Origin: a virus | Strand: one strand, 5' to 3' | IMG/VR virus record: IMGVR_UViG_3300007038_000006 | Coordinates: 1-33,445 of that record | DNA length: 33,445 bases | In this document: piece after piece, positions 1 to 5,174 of the stretch | Numbering within the stretch: the first letter of the stretch is position 1 | How the letters are laid out: each line of letters begins with the position of its first letter | The notes under the pieces: model-generated | The model's database searches: none | What the model was told of the DNA's origin: nothing | The model's input: the letters and a program-made list of their open reading frames with translations, nothing else | Program-made: the position numbers and the translations under genes

Positions 1-99
1 TGATTGTGTTTCGTACAATCTTGACCTGATCTGTTCGAGTGTGTCCGTTTTTTCAAATTTCATATCAACTCAACTCCAAAATTTGACGTCCTTTTCAAA
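1..99. repeat. Terminal overlap, left copy (circular map)
   Basis: These 99 bases are identical to 33347-33445. The length and exact identity fit a k-mer overlap at the ends of a circular contig rather than a biological terminal repeat. The overlap holds the start codon and upstream region of the DnaB-type helicase, so that gene is intact on the circle. A true 99-bp direct terminal repeat cannot be excluded from sequence alone. Confidence 0.95.
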
Positions 100-137
100 T
101 AACCTAACCAATCCTACCACCTAGTCCTTAAAAAGCT

Positions 138-167
138 CGCCACGCCGATTTTTGACCCATTGTGGCG
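138..167 (-). terminator. Hairpin between the replication gene and the helicase
   Basis: The arms CGCCAC (138-143) and GTGGCG (162-167) pair perfectly around an 18-nt loop. In the minus-strand RNA the hairpin is followed after three bases by five U residues, as in an intrinsic terminator. It lies just after the stop of the winged-helix replication gene and before the helicase gene across the junction, so it may attenuate read-through. On the + strand it is followed by TATTTTT, so it could act both ways. Confidence 0.5.
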
Positions 168-179
168 TATTTTTGGTGA

Positions 180-1124
180 TTAGGATTGGGTGTTTTCAGG
201 TTCGTGATACGTTCCTTCCAGTATTCTGGTTAATACGTGTTCAGAACGAACAATAAAATCAAAATTCATAATCCAGGTTTGATTTGGTTGTGCGCAACCC
301 ATTAAAAATCTTGATTTTCTCAAGTGTTTTAAGAGCTGTTGCCAACGTTCTAGCGTTAGTTCGTAGCCTGTTTGTTCTTTGAACTCTTTCGCTCTCTGAT
401 CGAGCTTCTGTTTTCGTTTGTGCGTTAGTGTGCGGATTTTCGGTACAGCGTCATGTTGAAATTCGCTGTTCCATATGCGTCTGAATTCGTCGTAGTCAAT
501 TTGAGGCGTGTCGGTTTGTTTCGGTTTCCTTTGAGATTTTCGTTCCTTATGACCTTCCGCTTCCGATTCCGGTTTTTCCGAATCCGGGGCGCGGGCATCC
601 CCAGAAAGGGGATAATGGGGTTTTTCTGTAAGCATTTCATTATTGTCACTGTAAGCATTTTTATTATTGTCACTGTAAGCATTTGTTGTTGGTTGTCCAC
701 ATGTGGGTTTATCCACTTGTGGGTTTTCCGACAACTGGATTGAGGATTCATTGACCACTTCGTTGATATATTTGTCTTCCGTTTGTTGGCGCATCTTGTA
801 ACGCAATCGAATGTACCAACCAACGAATTGGCCTTTTTCATTTCTACGCTTAACTTTCTGAATTAATCCCAACTCCATTAATTGATCCTGGACTTTTTCC
901 AACTTGTCACGTCCCCAGTTCAAACCTTGGCGTGTAAATTGATCAGTTGCCCAGGGTTGATTAGTTTTTTGTCGTTTAGCTTGACGTAAGTAGAATGTGT
1001 ATAGTCCATGTAATTCAGCGGGATTTTTTTGCGCAAATATGAGATCGAGCGTTGATTGAGTGAAAATAATCAGTTGATCTTCTACGAGACCATCGTTATC
1101 AATACAATGATTTTTTTTGTTCAT
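180..1124 (-). CDS. Winged-helix replication protein (O-like / helicase-loader type)
   Basis: A 314-aa protein lying directly upstream of the DnaB-type helicase in the same direction. Residues about 25-105 look like a winged-helix DNA-binding domain of the phage replication-protein kind. Residues about 110-205 are a low-complexity polar linker rich in Asn, Lys and Glu. The C-terminal 100 residues (RRIWNSEF, then WQQLLKHLRKSRFLMG and NFDFIVRSEHVLTRILEGTY) resemble the conserved tail of phage replisome organisers that recruit helicase or loader. The start codon follows AAGGAGG and overlaps the end of the preceding gene. The linker contains DNA repeats in more than one reading frame and DnaA-like boxes (626-722), as expected if the origin lies inside the gene, as in lambda O. 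Initiator or loader is inferred; the exact family was not checked. Confidence 0.8.
   Translation of the reverse strand: MNKKNHCIDNDGLVEDQLIIFTQSTLDLIFAQKNPAELHGLYTFYLRQAKRQKTNQPWATDQFTRQGLNWGRDKLEKVQDQLMELGLIQKVKRRNEKGQFVGWYIRLRYKMRQQTEDKYINEVVNESSIQLSENPQVDKPTCGQPTTNAYSDNNKNAYSDNNEMLTEKPHYPLSGDARAPDSEKPESEAEGHKERKSQRKPKQTDTPQIDYDEFRRIWNSEFQHDAVPKIRTLTHKRKQKLDQRAKEFKEQTGYELTLERWQQLLKHLRKSRFLMGCAQPNQTWIMNFDFIVRSEHVLTRILEGTYHEPENTQS
626..722. other. Candidate replication origin: iterons and DnaA-like boxes inside the replication gene
   Basis: The 12-mer CTGTAAGCATTT occurs three times (626-637, 649-660, 673-684) at 23- and 24-bp steps. A second 16-bp-period pair follows: CCACATGTGG (697-706, perfect palindrome) and CCACTTGTGG (713-722), each flanked by GGGTTT. 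TTGTCCACA (693-701) and TTATCCACT (709-717) each differ by one base from the DnaA box TTATCCACA. In both repeat families the copies fall in different reading frames of the host gene, so the repeats are kept at DNA level. Origin function is inferred by analogy with lambda and P22, whose origins lie within a replication gene. Confidence 0.6.
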
Positions 1125-1588
1125 TAGTTAACCTCCTTGTTAAATGTAACGGTATCTGAATCAGGTCTTGGTTGCTCATTATTTGCTACATATTGAACAA
1201 TTAAGCCATACGTATGTTGATTTATTTTTTTTAGGTCTTCATCATTATTGAGCATTTCAATAACTTGTTTGCATGTCTCAATATTGCCGAATTGATATAT
1301 TGTATAATCGTAACTCAAACCATTGGCTGTAAAAATGCGGTTTGTTTCAATAACATGCTTATCAATTAATCGATTAATAACGTTATAAATCTTTGCATTT
1401 TTCCAACCGCATTGTTTAGCTATTGCTTTTATAGATAATTCACAATTGTTGTTGTTTAAGTTCATATATCTAATTAATACATGAAGTAAATAATGCTCGT
1501 CGGGCGTTAATAACAATTGAAGATGGTGATTTATTTGTGCAAATCCTTCACCAGAAAAATAAACATTAGGTATGGGTGCTTGGTTCAT
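1124..1588 (-). CDS. Small winged-helix DNA-binding protein, early operon
   Basis: A 154-aa protein of no family I can name. Residues about 28-85 (LLTPDEHYLLHVLIRYMN, then ELSIKAIAKQCGW and KIYNVINRLIDKHVIET) have the helix pattern of a winged-helix domain: an AIAKQCG-type helix, a recognition helix and a wing. Its ATG overlaps the stop of the 89-aa gene upstream (TAATG) behind AAGGAGG, and its own end carries the same ribosome site for the next gene, so the three are translationally coupled. A role in replication control or initiation follows from position only. Confidence 0.65.
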   Translation of the reverse strand: MNQAPIPNVYFSGEGFAQINHHLQLLLTPDEHYLLHVLIRYMNLNNNNCELSIKAIAKQCGWKNAKIYNVINRLIDKHVIETNRIFTANGLSYDYTIYQFGNIETCKQVIEMLNNDEDLKKINQHTYGLIVQYVANNEQPRPDSDTVTFNKEVN

Positions 1589-1857
1589 TATTTAACCTCC
1601 TTGTTATCAGAATAAAACAGTCCTAAATCGGATAATAATTGATCATAATTGACGGCATGTTGGCCCACATCTGTTTGAATAACATAGCCTAAGCTGATTA
1701 AATTTTGAATTGATTGGCGGAATTCGAGGAGTGATAATCCGATCTCGTGAATCCATTCAGCGTAGCCTTTCCGTATAATGTTTATAGTGTAATCCTTTGT
1801 TACAGGAGTTTTACAATACATAGTGTGATCCTTTGTTACAGGGGTTTTACAATACAT
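1588..1857 (-). CDS. Small early protein with repeated N-terminus, winged-helix-like
   Basis: An 89-aa product, first of three coupled genes leading to the helicase. The first 24 residues are two copies of a 12-residue unit (MYCKTPVTKD plus two residues), encoded by a 36-bp tandem repeat in which each unit carries AAAGGAT followed by ATG; initiation at 1857 or 1821 is therefore equally supported. The rest (residues 27-89) is a short helical domain that may be a truncated winged helix (LSLLEFRQSIQNLISLGYVI). The last residues NKEVK encode the ribosome site of the next gene. Function unknown. Confidence 0.6.
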   Translation of the reverse strand: MYCKTPVTKDHTMYCKTPVTKDYTINIIRKGYAEWIHEIGLSLLEFRQSIQNLISLGYVIQTDVGQHAVNYDQLLSDLGLFYSDNKEVK

Positions 1858-1894
1858 AGTGTGATCCTTTGTTATGGGATTTTACAAAATACAT
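1786..1894 (-). repeat. Three tandem copies of a 36-bp start-site cassette
   Basis: Units at 1786-1821, 1822-1857 and 1858-1894 (minus-strand reading) each begin with ATGTATT and contain AACAAAGGAT about seven bases before the next ATG. Two units are 36 bp and in frame. The promoter-proximal one is 37 bp with small changes, which puts its ATG in another frame. The repeat thus multiplies a ribosome site plus start codon. Confidence 0.85.
1847..1894 (-). CDS. Possible 15-residue leader peptide
   Basis: The promoter-proximal repeat unit starts with ATG (1892-1894) preceded by a strong AAAGGAGT site seven bases away. It reads MYFVKSHNKGSHYVL and stops at 1847, overlapping the start of the 89-aa gene. 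It has the best ribosome site of the three units, so ribosomes probably begin here and re-initiate downstream. It may be a regulatory leader or simply a decayed start. Confidence 0.35.
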   Translation of the reverse strand: MYFVKSHNKGSHYVL

Positions 1895-1930
1895 TTGATT
1901 ACTCCTTTTTTCATTTGATTCAGTATATAT

Positions 1931-1973
1931 ATTGTATCATAGAGCGCCCTGTTTTTCATCGTAGCTATGATAC
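1931..1973 (-). promoter_or_regulatory. Extended -10 promoter with inverted-repeat operator, replication genes
   Basis: On the minus strand TGATACAAT gives an extended -10 (hexamer at 1931-1936), about 35 bases before the AAGGAG of the leader start; there is no good -35. The perfect 9-bp inverted repeat GTATCATAG (1934-1942) and CTATGATAC (1965-1973) overlaps it. The arm centres are 31 bp apart, about three helical turns, so two proteins on the same face could repress or activate here. Confidence 0.45.
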
Positions 1974-1987
1974 CCCCAATGCCACAC

Positions 1988-2043
1988 GGAGTGGATTGGG
2001 TTTAAAACACTCCTGTTTTGCCCCCGCTAATGCGGGGGTTTTT
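1988..2043 (+). ncRNA. Possible short antisense RNA ending in an intrinsic terminator
   Basis: Two hairpins follow each other on the + strand: GGAGTG (1988-1993) with CACTCC (2008-2013), then CCCCCGC (2021-2027) with GCGGGGG (2032-2038) and five T residues. All protein genes here run on the minus strand, so this terminator serves an antisense transcript. No clear + strand promoter was found, so the 5' end is unknown. Confidence 0.35.
2021..2043 (+). terminator. Intrinsic terminator, + orientation
   Basis: A seven-pair GC stem, CCCCCGC and GCGGGGG with a TAAT loop, followed by TTTTT on the + strand. In the minus direction the hairpin is followed by CAAAACAGG and lacks a U tract, so it should stop only + strand transcripts. 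Confidence 0.8.
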
Positions 2044-2045
2044 AT

Positions 2046-2327
2046 TCACTCAATATCATTAGATTTAGCCAAATTATAATTTTCTCTAATCAAATCTGGC
2101 CATGTTTTGTATATTAGTTGCATGTTGTTTGGGTCTGCATGTGCTAGCGCTTCAGCTAATCCTTTCTCAAATGAACCACCATATTTCATCATTGCCTTTG
2201 CTGCAACGCTCATAAATTGCGTAAATTCGCTGAAGTCATTAAATCCTAATGCTCTCGCTTGAATATCAAATGATTTCATTAAATTATCCATTTCATTGTC
2301 GCTCATTTCTTTTATTTCAATTGTCAT
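2046..2327 (-). CDS. Small early protein of unknown function
   Basis: A 93-aa acidic, mostly helical protein with no family I recognise. It begins MTIEIKEMSDNEMDNLM and contains an alanine-rich helix (VAAKAMMKYGG) and a conserved-looking AEALAHADP stretch. The ATG follows GGAGT and overlaps the stop of the zinc-finger gene upstream (ATGA), which indicates coupling. As the third gene behind the strong early promoter it may be a host-takeover or anti-defence protein, but only position supports this. Confidence 0.7.
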   Translation of the reverse strand: MTIEIKEMSDNEMDNLMKSFDIQARALGFNDFSEFTQFMSVAAKAMMKYGGSFEKGLAEALAHADPNNMQLIYKTWPDLIRENYNLAKSNDIE

Positions 2328-2518
2328 AAATGACTCCTTTTTTTATCGTTTAAATATTGTCTAAATCGGTCTGTCATGACATTATACAGTGCAAACATAA
2401 CCTCGCCCGTTACGTCATCACGACAGTTTGAATCGCAATAATGACGATTCAGCGCATCAGTATAAAGACTTGCATGCCCGCTTATGTTCTTATTGCATGA
2501 GTAACAGTTGTAGCTCAT
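2324..2518 (-). CDS. Small zinc-finger-like protein, early operon
   Basis: A 64-aa protein. The start at 2518 is chosen because AGGAGG lies just before it; a longer frame reaching 2590 lacks such a site and would begin before the Cys pattern. The N-terminal half holds CYSC (Cys-x2-Cys) and CDSNC (Cys-x3-Cys) about 20 residues apart, with His residues between, a plausible single zinc site. The C-terminal half is helical and ends in basic residues. Function unknown; early and small, coupled to the 93-aa gene. Confidence 0.75.
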   Translation of the reverse strand: MSYNCYSCNKNISGHASLYTDALNRHYCDSNCRDDVTGEVMFALYNVMTDRFRQYLNDKKRSHL

Positions 2519-2548
2519 TTTTTCCTCCTGTTTTGTTATGTTTGCGAT

Positions 2549-2562
2549 ACAAAATATTTTGT
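2549..2562. promoter_or_regulatory. 434-type operator palindrome
   Basis: ACAAAATATTTTGT is a perfect 14-bp palindrome of the form ACAA-N6-TTGT, the consensus of phage 434 operators. It lies just upstream of the zinc-finger gene. A second perfect match, ACAATTATTATTGT, sits at 31243-31256 in the other early promoter region. Confidence 0.45.
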
Positions 2563-2598
2563 GTTGCAAAATCTGATTTTTATACAACACAAAGTTGT

Positions 2599-2616
2599 AA
2601 AAGGCCCCTTAGGGCC
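2599..2616 (-). terminator. Weak terminator or attenuator after the first early gene
   Basis: In the minus-strand RNA a GGCCC/GGGCC stem (2603-2607 with 2612-2616) with a four-base loop is followed by UUUU. It sits between the 68-aa gene and the zinc-finger gene, so it probably reduces expression of downstream genes. Confidence 0.45.
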
Positions 2617-2625
2617 AAGTTATGG

Positions 2626-2832
2626 TTATTCGTTAAATAGGTCTTCCAGTAATTCTGCCATTTGGTCTATACTACGAATGGGAGCCGGTATTCCCGGGGC
2701 AGATTCTAACCAGTACGGGGCTTGGGTAAAATCAACGTTTCTAGCCTTATCCTGTTCATCCCATGTTTTTTGCTCTTCTATGAGCTCATCTTTTGACCAT
2801 AGATATAGGTCATCTTTTAATTTTATTTTCAT
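2626..2832 (-). CDS. First gene of the early operon, unknown small acidic protein
   Basis: A 68-aa acidic protein with AGGAGG placed seven bases before the ATG. It begins MKIKLKDDLYLWSKDELIEEQ and ends AELLEDLFNE. I recognise no domain. It is first behind a near-consensus sigma70 promoter with an operator at the start of transcription, followed by a weak terminator, so it should be the most strongly made early product. Small acidic first early proteins of phages are often DNA mimics or inhibitors of host enzymes, but nothing in the sequence shows this. Confidence 0.75.
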   Translation of the reverse strand: MKIKLKDDLYLWSKDELIEEQKTWDEQDKARNVDFTQAPYWLESAPGIPAPIRSIDQMAELLEDLFNE

Positions 2833-2861
2833 TTTTGCCTCCTGTTTTAAGTTTTAAGTTT

Positions 2862-2884
2862 TAGTCGATGAGATGAATCGACTA
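2862..2884. promoter_or_regulatory. Operator or 5' hairpin at the early promoter
   Basis: TAGTCGAT (2862-2869) and ATCGACTA (2877-2884) form a perfect 8-bp inverted repeat with a 7-bp centre. It covers about +1 to +24 of the minus-strand early transcript, a typical repressor position. The same bases would make a 5' hairpin in the RNA. Confidence 0.55.
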
Positions 2885-2891
2885 TGTTTAT

Positions 2892-2920
2892 AGTATACTA
2901 AATACATTAATTTTTGTCAA
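2892..2920 (-). promoter_or_regulatory. Main early sigma70 promoter
   Basis: Minus-strand TTGACA (2915-2920), a 17-bp spacer, and TATACT (2892-2897). The -35 is perfect and the -10 differs from TATAAT by two bases. Transcription would start near 2885 and read the 68-aa gene and on into the replication genes. It is the best promoter match I saw on the minus strand. Confidence 0.8.
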
Positions 2921-2964
2921 AAATTAAAATAAAAAAATTTAAAATTTATTATTTTTTATCAATG

Positions 2965-2973
2965 TGTTAAAAT
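2965..2973 (+). promoter_or_regulatory. Extended -10 promoter for the late arm, leaderless start
   Basis: TGT followed by TAAAAT (2968-2973) forms an extended -10. The expected start, seven bases later, falls on the ATG at 2980 of the zinc-finger gene, which has no ribosome site. This suggests a leaderless mRNA. Confidence 0.45.
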
Positions 2974-2979
2974 AGAACG

Positions 2980-3156
2980 ATGAAATGTATAAAATGTGAA
3001 AATTGTTCAGGAAAAAAACAAATCGCAACTTTGGGTTATATGTACAAGGAATGTACAAAATGCAATGGAACTGGAGTCCGGTATGAACAAGAAAAAATCA
3101 AGCGAAAGCGGGGACGTCCAAAAAAAACAGAAAAAAACGATGCAAGAACGCATTGA
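2980..3156 (+). CDS. Small double CxxC zinc-finger protein before the terminase
   Basis: A 58-aa protein. It has CIKCENCSG and, about 20 residues on, CTKCNGTG, a CxxC...CxxCxGxG pattern like DnaJ-type zinc ribbons, then a basic tail with KRKRGRPKK that resembles an AT-hook. The last 74 bases overlap the small terminase gene in another frame. It has no Shine-Dalgarno site; the predicted promoter places transcription start at the ATG. Similar small zinc proteins precede terminase genes in other phages, from memory. It may bind DNA or act with packaging; this is inferred. Confidence 0.7.
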   Translation: MKCIKCENCSGKKQIATLGYMYKECTKCNGTGVRYEQEKIKRKRGRPKKTEKNDARTH

Positions 3157-3640
3157 AAGCGTTAGAAAAAAAAATGAACAACGTGGACGTAAACCCGAAT
3201 TGACGCAAGAATATGCAGATTATATATGCGATATGATCGCCACGCATACAGAGAGCACGCGACAATTATGTGAGATGTATGACGATATGCCCATCATTGA
3301 AGTGATTAATCAGTGGCGTTGGCGTTATCCCGGTTTTGCATCACAATACGCACAAGCTAAGATGCAACAAGCGGAGCTTTTAGCTGAAAGTTTAGACGAT
3401 GTTGCTAGTGAGCGCAATTATTATTTTGACGAAAAAGGAAACAAAAAAGTCGACCCTGGCTATACAAATGCTCAACGTTTAGTCACTGATACAAGGAAAT
3501 GGATAGCGAGCAAACTGCTACCGAAAACCTATGGTCGTCAAGTTGAATATGATCAAGCATTGAACGAAAATGAGCAGCTAAAGAAAGAGCTGCAAGAATT
3601 GAGAGCGCAACTTGATGAGAAGAACAAGAGCGAGTATTGA
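3083..3640 (+). CDS. Terminase small subunit (likely)
   Basis: A 185-aa basic protein. The start at 3083 follows GGAG at six bases; an upstream GTG at 2996 was rejected because the zinc-finger gene occupies that DNA in another frame. The middle (residues about 35-110) has a terS-like pattern: GRKPELTQEYADYICDMIA (a helix-turn-helix resembling the DNA-binding domain) and a later WRYPGFASQYAQAK helix, then VDPGYTNAQRLVTDTRKW. The C-terminus is a coiled coil (NENEQLKKELQELRAQL) suited to ring assembly. It overlaps the large subunit, the classic order. The small subunit recognises the packaging site and regulates the large one. Confidence 0.85.
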   Translation: MNKKKSSESGDVQKKQKKTMQERIESVRKKNEQRGRKPELTQEYADYICDMIATHTESTRQLCEMYDDMPIIEVINQWRWRYPGFASQYAQAKMQQAELLAESLDDVASERNYYFDEKGNKKVDPGYTNAQRLVTDTRKWIASKLLPKTYGRQVEYDQALNENEQLKKELQELRAQLDEKNKSEY

Positions 3641-5171
3641 TTACGACAAAGAACAGTTAGCGTCACAGCTACGTAGCTCTCTTCTTGAGTTCACACGCAC
3701 TTTTTTTCCGCTGCTTACATCTCGAGATTTCGTTGTGCCGCAGCCCGCTGGCAGAGAATCGCATGTGATCAGCATTTGTAGAGCACTTACACGAGCGTAT
3801 CGACTAGAGATCCCGTCTAAGAAATTGATCATTAATGTGCCACCAGGGCACTCTAAATCGACATTGCTAGCGTTTTGGGTTGCTTGGACGATGTCGAGTT
3901 ACCCCGATAGTCGTTTTCTGTACATTTCTTACGCAAAAGGGCTGGCGGCAAAACACACAGAGACAATCAAGCGCATCATGTCACTGTCTCACTATGAGTA
4001 TCTTTTTGACGTTCGAGTGAGTCGAGACAGTCGCGCAAAAGATCATTTTCAGACAGAACATGGCGGTAGCGTGTGTGCTTTTGGCTCAGGCGGTGCAATT
4101 GTCGGACAAGATGCTGGATTGCCTGCACTCAATCGGTTCAGCGGTGCGCTCATTTTAGACGACCCGCACAAAGTCGATTCGGTGACGTCAGACACAATGC
4201 GTGAAGACGTCATAGAGAACTACAGGCAGACGTTACAGCAACGGGGCAGAGGCGTTAACGTTCCGTATATCTATATTGGCCAGCGTGTCCATGAAGCCGA
4301 TTTGGCAGACTATTTGAAAGATGGAAAAGACGGTTCTCAATGGGAACAGGTCATTTTGCGCAGTTTAGACGATTGCGACAACCCGTTGTATCCAGAAGCG
4401 TTCCCGTACGATCTGCTCAAACAGCGACAGCAGCATGACATTTACATGTTCGCTGCACAGCATCAGCAAGACCCACAGCCGGCGGGCGGGGCATTATTTA
4501 AGCCAGAATGGTTCGTTGAACTCGACGAAGAACCCGACATCTTTCAAACCTTCATTACAGCAGACACGGCAGAAACGAGCAAATCGTACAACGACGCAAC
4601 CGTTTTTAGTTTTTGGGGTGTATATGAAATAGACAATCAAGGCGTTAAGACGGGACAATACGGGTTACACTGGATTGACTGTTTAGAAACACGCGTAGAA
4701 CCTAAAGACTTACAACCCGAATTCATGCAGTTTTGGACAGAATGCTCACGGCATAGCATGCCCCCGAAACTAGCGGCAATTGAGAAAAAATCAACGGGCG
4801 TGACGTTAACGAGTGTTTTAGAAGATATACGGGGTCTTCAAATACGTGACATCAAACGCAGCCGAGCCGACGGCAACAAGACGCAACGATTGCTTGAGAC
4901 ACAACCTTATGTTGCCGCTAAACTGATTTCCTTTACAGCGGGTGATCAGCATGTAACAATGTGTAAAGAGCACATGAGTAAAATTACAGCGAATGAGACG
5001 CACAGACATGATGATATCGCTGATACATTAGCTGATGCAGTACGAATCGCACTCATTGATCAGACACTCATTTCAGCGCATTATGATCATGCGCAACGTG
5101 ATTTAATCTTAGACGAATTAGCGCAGGATGCGCAGCGTTTACAGCAACTCAAACGAGCCAGGGATGGTTAA
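3615..5171 (+). CDS. Terminase large subunit
   Basis: A 518-aa ATP-driven DNA packaging motor and headful nuclease. Walker A is NVPPGHSKST (residues 74-83), Walker B is ALILDD (178-183), and an adenine or coupling segment around 155-168 (FGSGGAIVGQDA) matches terminases that use a GSGG motif. The nuclease domain starts near 313 with ITADTAE (Asp317), then AAIEKK (Glu390) and HRHDDIADTLADA (Asp466, Asp467, Asp470), giving the expected three acidic groups. The start is set at ATG 3615 rather than the TTG at 3612; the gene overlaps the end of the small subunit. Length is normal. It docks on the portal encoded immediately downstream. Confidence 0.95.
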   Translation: MRRTRASIDYDKEQLASQLRSSLLEFTRTFFPLLTSRDFVVPQPAGRESHVISICRALTRAYRLEIPSKKLIINVPPGHSKSTLLAFWVAWTMSSYPDSRFLYISYAKGLAAKHTETIKRIMSLSHYEYLFDVRVSRDSRAKDHFQTEHGGSVCAFGSGGAIVGQDAGLPALNRFSGALILDDPHKVDSVTSDTMREDVIENYRQTLQQRGRGVNVPYIYIGQRVHEADLADYLKDGKDGSQWEQVILRSLDDCDNPLYPEAFPYDLLKQRQQHDIYMFAAQHQQDPQPAGGALFKPEWFVELDEEPDIFQTFITADTAETSKSYNDATVFSFWGVYEIDNQGVKTGQYGLHWIDCLETRVEPKDLQPEFMQFWTECSRHSMPPKLAAIEKKSTGVTLTSVLEDIRGLQIRDIKRSRADGNKTQRLLETQPYVAAKLISFTAGDQHVTMCKEHMSKITANETHRHDDIADTLADAVRIALIDQTLISAHYDHAQRDLILDELAQDAQRLQQLKRARDG

Positions 5172-5174
5172 TTT

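Noticed and set aside
453-743. Open frame on the + strand across the replication gene
   Set aside because: It is antisense to a well-supported gene, has Phe/Arg-rich low-complexity sequence and no ribosome site.
2519-2590. N-terminal extension of the early zinc-finger gene
   Set aside because: The AGGAGG site lies inside it, directly before ATG 2518, and the extension overlaps the operator palindrome.
2583-2599. TACAAC...GTTGTA inverted repeat as a further 434-type operator
   Set aside because: Spacing between half-sites is seven rather than six, and a similar site near 30747 has nine, so they do not form one class.
2996-3082. Longer small terminase starting at GTG 2996
   Set aside because: No ribosome site, and the DNA encodes the CxxC zinc-finger protein in another frame; ATG 3083 has GGAG at six bases.
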